The notes below the pieces were generated by a model. That model had not been told where the DNA came from and searched no databases. It saw only the letters and a list, made by a program, of their open reading frames with translations. From assembly GCA_003577165.1 (NCBI GenBank), contig QEUM01000006.1, positions 54,225 to 118,224 of the forward strand: a DNA stretch of 64,000 nucleotides, in the 5' to 3' direction. This DNA comes from Armatimonadota bacterium (lineage in GTDB: Bacteria > Armatimonadota > Fimbriimonadia > Fimbriimonadales > ATM1). A program made the position numbers and the translations under genes. Positions 61,055 to 64,000 of the stretch are shown here, in pieces. The stretch's first letter is position 1; every line of letters begins with the position of its first letter.

Positions 61055-61993
61055 CTATAGGATCGAGCCGTAAGCGGTCTGCCAGAGACCGTAGCCCACG
61101 TTGTATCGCGCGCGAACGCCGTAGTAGTAACGATCGTGCCACCAAGCGGACTCGCTCCCGCTGCCGCCCTCCAGTGCGGAGAACTCCACAGGGACGTCGC
61201 TCCTCTGCTGCAAGATCACGGGACGCACGGTGCGCGACGTGTCGAGAAGGAACCAGTAGTCGTCGTATGCGTCGCGCAAGTAAGGCGACACAACGAGTCG
61301 CAACTTGCCTTGGAACACGTTCTTGTACGGCGTGCTCGGAGCGGAGTCGGTCGTGTTCCCTCGGTAAACGACGATGGGGCTCTCGATGAGTTCGATCGCC
61401 GTCCATTGGTTCTTCGGACCGACGAGCAGCGTGTCGGGCACGACGCCGAGCGGCTCGCCCGAGTCGTCCGGCGCGAGCGCCATGGAAGACATGCCGGTCT
61501 GAAGCGCGGTCGCTGAGAGCGCGACGTTCGTGCGGTTGCCGTACGTCGCTCCAGGAACCGTCGGGTGCGCCGTGTTGAAGAAGGAAACGCCGTCGTAGCC
61601 GTTCTGCGTGAACCCTTTCGCCAGGGATTCCACGACGATCTTGTGTTGATGGTCCGCGACGCGCTCCGCGAGATCGCGAATGCGCAGGCGAATCATGTCG
61701 TACTGATCGTCCTCCAACGCCCTGCGATCCACCGCGATGCTCGCCTCGAACGTCTTGTCCTCGATCGTGTAGTTGAATTCCTTCATCCCCGCGGGCCGAC
61801 GCTCGTCGAGGAATTCCTGCATGCCGGGGATGCTCCCGAGCCAAGCGTACTTCTGTGACGAAACCGTCGTCATCACGCGGGTCGCAAGCAGGTCTACGAC
61901 GCTGTTCTCGCTGCGCCTCGCATAAGCGAGGTCGAACTCCGTCTTCAATCCGGGGAGAAGCAGGTTCGAAATGTCGCTCTTCGTGATTGCCAA
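61055..61993 (-). CDS. Mu gpT-like major capsid protein
   Basis: 312 residues, the normal length for this family. It opens MAITKSDISNLLLPGLKTEFDLAYARR and contains YAWLGSIPGMQEFLDERRPAGMKEFNYTIEDKTFEASIAVDRRALEDDQYDMI (about 49-101), VGVSFFNTAHPTVPGATYGN, PDTLLVGPKNQWTAIELIESPIVVYRG, and YKNVFQGKLRLVVSPYLRDAYDDYWFLLDTSR. These blocks match Mu gpT and close relatives in Gram-negative genomes. It assembles the HK97-fold shell; the upstream protease would cleave a scaffold, not this protein. Confidence 0.9.
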   Translation of the reverse strand: MAITKSDISNLLLPGLKTEFDLAYARRSENSVVDLLATRVMTTVSSQKYAWLGSIPGMQEFLDERRPAGMKEFNYTIEDKTFEASIAVDRRALEDDQYDMIRLRIRDLAERVADHQHKIVVESLAKGFTQNGYDGVSFFNTAHPTVPGATYGNRTNVALSATALQTGMSSMALAPDDSGEPLGVVPDTLLVGPKNQWTAIELIESPIVVYRGNTTDSAPSTPYKNVFQGKLRLVVSPYLRDAYDDYWFLLDTSRTVRPVILQQRSDVPVEFSALEGGSGSESAWWHDRYYYGVRARYNVGYGLWQTAYGSIL

Positions 61994-62002
61994 AGTTTCC
62001 TC

Positions 62003-62437
62003 CTAAACTGAGTAGTTGTCCACGCGAACTCGCACTCCGGCGACTCCCGTGGAAGTTGTCTCGAGGCCGAGAATGGTTCCGACCTTGTATGCGTTCGTGA
62101 GGCCGATGGCCGAGATCTGCACCTCGTTGTCGGTCTTCGCGTAGACCTCTTTGCCGATGTCCGCCTGGACGATTCCTGACGGGTCCACGTAGACGCCGCT
62201 TCCGGTCTTCGTCACGCGCACGGACTTGTCGCCGTCCGCGCCCGAGTTGACGACCGTCTCTTCTGCGAAGCCGAGAAACTTCAAGTTCGCCGTCGCGTGA
62301 TTCATCGGCACGACGAAACCGGACGAATTGACGCCGACGAGCGCGCCCTTGTAGATCGTAGTCGCGGCGGCGACTTTATAGTTCACGACGATGCCGGGCT
62401 TCGCGTAATTCTCAAACGCTTGAGCAAGCGCTGCCAT
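62003..62437 (-). CDS. Capsid decoration-like (DUF2190-type) protein
   Basis: 144 residues, beta-rich and Gly/Val/Thr-heavy: KPGIVVNYKVAAATTIYKGALVGVNSSGFVVPM, AEETVVNSGADGDKSVRVTKTGSGVYVDPSGIVQADIGKEVYAKTDNEVQISAIG, ending TGVAGVRVRVDNYSV. This is the pattern of DUF2190 and lambda-gpD-like decoration proteins that cement capsids. It lies between protease and capsid genes, as in Mu-like modules. Confidence 0.75.
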   Translation of the reverse strand: MAALAQAFENYAKPGIVVNYKVAAATTIYKGALVGVNSSGFVVPMNHATANLKFLGFAEETVVNSGADGDKSVRVTKTGSGVYVDPSGIVQADIGKEVYAKTDNEVQISAIGLTNAYKVGTILGLETTSTGVAGVRVRVDNYSV

Positions 62438-62440
62438 AGG

Positions 62441-63385
62441 TTATGCTGTCCTCCTCTTTTCGATTTCCGAAAGGTCGAGATCGGGGAAATGGGTCCGATA
62501 GAACTGCGCGACTTCGTCGGGTAGGTTCGCAGGCTTGGCTGCCGGTGCGACCTCGCCGAACTGAATCGCTTTGGGAAGGGAAGTGAAGAACGCCTCGGCC
62601 TGCTCGAAGCAGCCAGCGGCGCGAGCGCTCGCGAGCAGACGCATCGCCGCATCACGAGACACGGGAGCGATACGCCCTTCGCGCAAGAGGGATTCCACAA
62701 GCGCGTTCGCCTTCGCTTCGTCCAGTTCTCTGCGAAGCATCACGACTTCTCTTCGCGCGTCCTTCGCGAGCGACGTCTGGCGGAAGTCTTCGCAGAACAG
62801 CCTCGCGCTCTCGATGCGTGGATTCGCGACGATCGAGACTTCAAAGATGCGATCGAGGTCTCGGCTCACCGAAATGCTGAGCGACTTCGCTCCGCTCTTT
62901 TCGATGAGGTCGTCGGCTTCCGGCGTGAGGGCGAGGTTGCCGAACAGTTCGCCCCCAGCCGCCTCGACTTGCGTGAGATAGCCGAGGCGCAGCGGCGTTT
63001 CGACGTGCTCGACGAGGATCGGGACGGGAGAATCGAAACTCTGCGCGAGTCGAACGACGTCTTCCTGCGTGACGCGAAGTCCGCGATCGTCGTACTCTCC
63101 GATTTCGAACAGTTTCGCCCTGCGATCTCTCCATTCGAGCGCGTCGCCCGACGCAGCCTGAATGAGGTAAGCGGGCGCGTCGCCGAGTTCTGCGTCCGAC
63201 CATGCGCGAAGGATCTCCTGCGCGGCTCGCTGCGCGTCCTCCTTCGCGAGGTTCGCGCGGCGACCGCTCCAACCTGGCCCGAGCATCGCCGCGGCGCGTC
63301 GAACTTCGCTCGCGTCGGGCGTGGCTCCCGCCGAAGTCAGGATGCGCTGAAGCGGCTCCCACTCGGGGAGCGATTCGATTTGCAT
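62441..63385 (-). CDS. Mu gpI-like phage protease with extra N-terminal and scaffold regions
   Basis: 314 residues from ATG 63385, which follows AAGGAGG by five bases. After ~75 N-terminal residues of unknown fold, the protease region follows: EWRDRRAKLFEIGEYDDRGLRVTQEDVVRLAQSF, PILVEHVETPLRLGYLTQVEAAGGELFGNLALT (His), SGAKSLSISVSRDLDRIFEVSIVANPRIESARLF (Ser). The C-terminal 110 residues form a charged helix that could serve as scaffold. It matures the shell during assembly. First gene of the module. Confidence 0.82.
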   Translation of the reverse strand: MQIESLPEWEPLQRILTSAGATPDASEVRRAAAMLGPGWSGRRANLAKEDAQRAAQEILRAWSDAELGDAPAYLIQAASGDALEWRDRRAKLFEIGEYDDRGLRVTQEDVVRLAQSFDSPVPILVEHVETPLRLGYLTQVEAAGGELFGNLALTPEADDLIEKSGAKSLSISVSRDLDRIFEVSIVANPRIESARLFCEDFRQTSLAKDARREVVMLRRELDEAKANALVESLLREGRIAPVSRDAAMRLLASARAAGCFEQAEAFFTSLPKAIQFGEVAPAAKPANLPDEVAQFYRTHFPDLDLSEIEKRRTA

Positions 63386-63401
63386 TGGCACCTCCTTGGT
63401 G

Positions 63402-63429
63402 TTTCGCGCGCCGATTCATCGCGCGCAAA
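63402..63429. promoter_or_regulatory. Imperfect palindrome upstream of the capsid operon
   Basis: TTTCGCGCG-CC-GAT-TC-ATC-GCGCGCAAA, an inverted repeat with a small bulge, 17 bases before ATG 63385. It could be an operator or an mRNA hairpin controlling the capsid operon. Confidence 0.5.
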
Positions 63430-63521
63430 CCATCAGGTCGCCCCAGAGGCGATCGTCAAGTGCCGTTTTGAGAATTTCTATCCCCCCACGGCTTGCCGTG
63501 GCGGGATAAAATCAGAAGCTC

Positions 63522-63698
63522 ATGAGATACGACCTAACATCCCTCTATCCAGAGCCGGTGCCTTCGGGCGAGATCATCGTGCCGGCGGACGACGTGGTCC
63601 GAGACGTCGAAGTCGTCCTTGCGACGGTTAGCGTTTTGGATCAGCAGGAGGAACCGAAATGGCAATCACTATTATCCTCACGCTCTCGGCGGTGCTGA
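63522..63698 (+). CDS. Small ORF before the ankyrin-like gene
   Basis: 58 residues, MRYDLTSLYPEPVPSGEIIV followed by PADDVVRDVEVVLATVSVLDQQEEPKWQSL and a basic tail. The ATG has no clear Shine-Dalgarno. The GVxP and hydrophobic alternation look protein-like, but it overlaps the start of the next gene by 40 bases in another frame. A perfect hairpin CCACGGC-TT-GCCGTGG (63486-63501) lies just upstream without a T run. Weak call. Confidence 0.4.
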   Translation: MRYDLTSLYPEPVPSGEIIVPADDVVRDVEVVLATVSVLDQQEEPKWQSLLSSRSRRC

Positions 63699-64000
63699 CA
63701 AGCCTGCAAGTGCCGGCAAGTGTTGCTGAACAAGACCGCAGGCCGGACTGCGAGCGGGTTTTTCGCGCAATTATTGCTGGGCGCTGGTCCGAGTTGGATG
63801 AACTCAAGCAACAAGTCGGCTCCTTCAACCACCCGATCGCGCCGTGGGACGATACGGACATTCTCAGTCGCCTTGCAGGGGTTTCTGGAATGGCCGGCCA
63901 CTATCCGAACGCGCTAACGGGCATGCGAATCTGCATCGAATACGGCGCAGACCCAAACGCGCTCGACGGCCAGCCACTTCGAGCCGCTGCGTTCGAAGAC
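63659..64000 (+). CDS. Secreted ankyrin-like protein, C-terminus off the right edge
   Basis: Open frame of 114 codons to the right edge from ATG 63659, with AGGAGG eight bases upstream. Signal peptide MAITIILTLSAVLTSLQVPASV, then helices (DCERVFRAIIAGRWSELDELKQQVGSF) and a segment YGADPNALDGQPLRAAAFED that matches the start of an ankyrin repeat turn (GADPNALD..PLR.AA). It is probably an exported ankyrin-repeat protein. The missing 3' end prevents domain counting. Confidence 0.65.
   Translation, partial: MAITIILTLSAVLTSLQVPASVAEQDRRPDCERVFRAIIAGRWSELDELKQQVGSFNHPIAPWDDTDILSRLAGVSGMAGHYPNALTGMRICIEYGADPNALDGQPLRAAAFED

Larger units (their letters stand above)
59787..63391 (-). mobile_element. 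Mu-like phage head module (prophage remnant or domesticated capsid island)
   Basis: Seven leftward genes with phage-type order: protease/scaffold, decoration, Mu gpT-like capsid, two small membrane proteins, and two connector-like proteins. Genes are packed with ATGA-type overlaps and 2-12 base gaps. No portal, terminase, tail, integrase or lysis enzyme is present in this window on either side; the left neighbour is the Cys-rich gene and the right neighbour is a small rightward ORF and an ankyrin-like gene. Flanks show no att-like direct repeat that I could find by eye. Confidence 0.8.

Noticed and set aside
60510..61844. Leftward frame of 444 codons across the capsid gene
   Set aside because: It reads the capsid gene in another frame; only its last 88 codons, from ATG 60776, make a credible separate gene.
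63486..63501. Hairpin CCACGGC-TT-GCCGTGG as a terminator of the capsid operon or the right-hand gene
   Set aside because: No T run follows on either strand and it lies at the upstream ends of both divergent units.

Overview
This window looks like the chromosome of a diderm bacterium of about 60% GC. Several features suggest an Armatimonadota (Fimbriimonadales-like) relative: two tricorn-type peptidases, DUF1800/DUF1501 proteins, pseudopilins of the class common in Armatimonadota and Planctomycetes, a tripartite RND pump, and a dnaK operon ending in hspR with a HAIR operator. That placement is inference from gene families; no rRNA or marker tree is available. Genes are dense. I saw no tRNA, rRNA, CRISPR array or insertion sequence, and no gene-free stretch longer than 300 bases.

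Layout. 1-13.6 kb: a conserved unknown protein cut by the left edge, CCA-adding enzyme, a sugar-isomerase-type TIM barrel, a class V aminotransferase, two small lipoproteins, a GNAT enzyme, tricorn peptidase with rhamnulokinase, and a DUF1800-DUF1501 pair closed by a terminator. 13.7-18.3 kb: a TolB-like beta-propeller protein, two tandem STAS-like paralogues, a YmdB-type phosphoesterase and a PKD-like secreted protein. 18.3-29.3 kb: a long leftward run with an outer-membrane-like gene broken by two in-frame TGA codons, a zinc-ribbon membrane protein, a BMP lipoprotein, an Mrp/ApbC ATPase, and a TetR-OMF-MFP-RND efflux operon with a palindrome on the TetR start codon.

29.4-36.5 kb: ftsZ away from any dcw cluster, a GYF/TM2 protein, a 30-residue membrane microprotein near a Fur-like box, Nudix, signal peptidase I, and an ECF sigma factor followed by a membrane protein of anti-sigma layout. 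36.6-40.7 kb: HAIR-dnaK-hsp20-dnaJ-hspR. 40.7-47 kb: lipoprotein, molybdopterin oxidoreductase, SRPBCC protein, and a Tat-exported three-subunit xanthine/aldehyde dehydrogenase-type operon with a small Cys protein. 47-56.5 kb: VOC, TPR and zinc-ribbon coiled-coil proteins, a MobA-like transferase, a second tricorn peptidase and a second DUF1800 gene without a DUF1501 partner.

56.4-59.7 kb: a leftward cluster of two pseudopilins, a membrane-anchored thioredoxin-fold protein with a CxxC site, and a Cys-rich exported protein. This may be an extracytoplasmic thiol/disulfide and pilin system. 59.8-63.4 kb: a compact Mu-like phage head module (protease/scaffold, decoration protein, gpT-like capsid, two small membrane proteins, two connector-like proteins) with no portal, terminase, tail or integrase visible. 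It is either a prophage remnant or a domesticated capsid locus. The window ends in a secreted ankyrin-like gene cut by the right edge.

The most unusual items are the portal-less capsid island, the pseudopilin/redoxin/Cys-rich cluster, the UGA-interrupted gene and an RND pump with two extra membrane segments.
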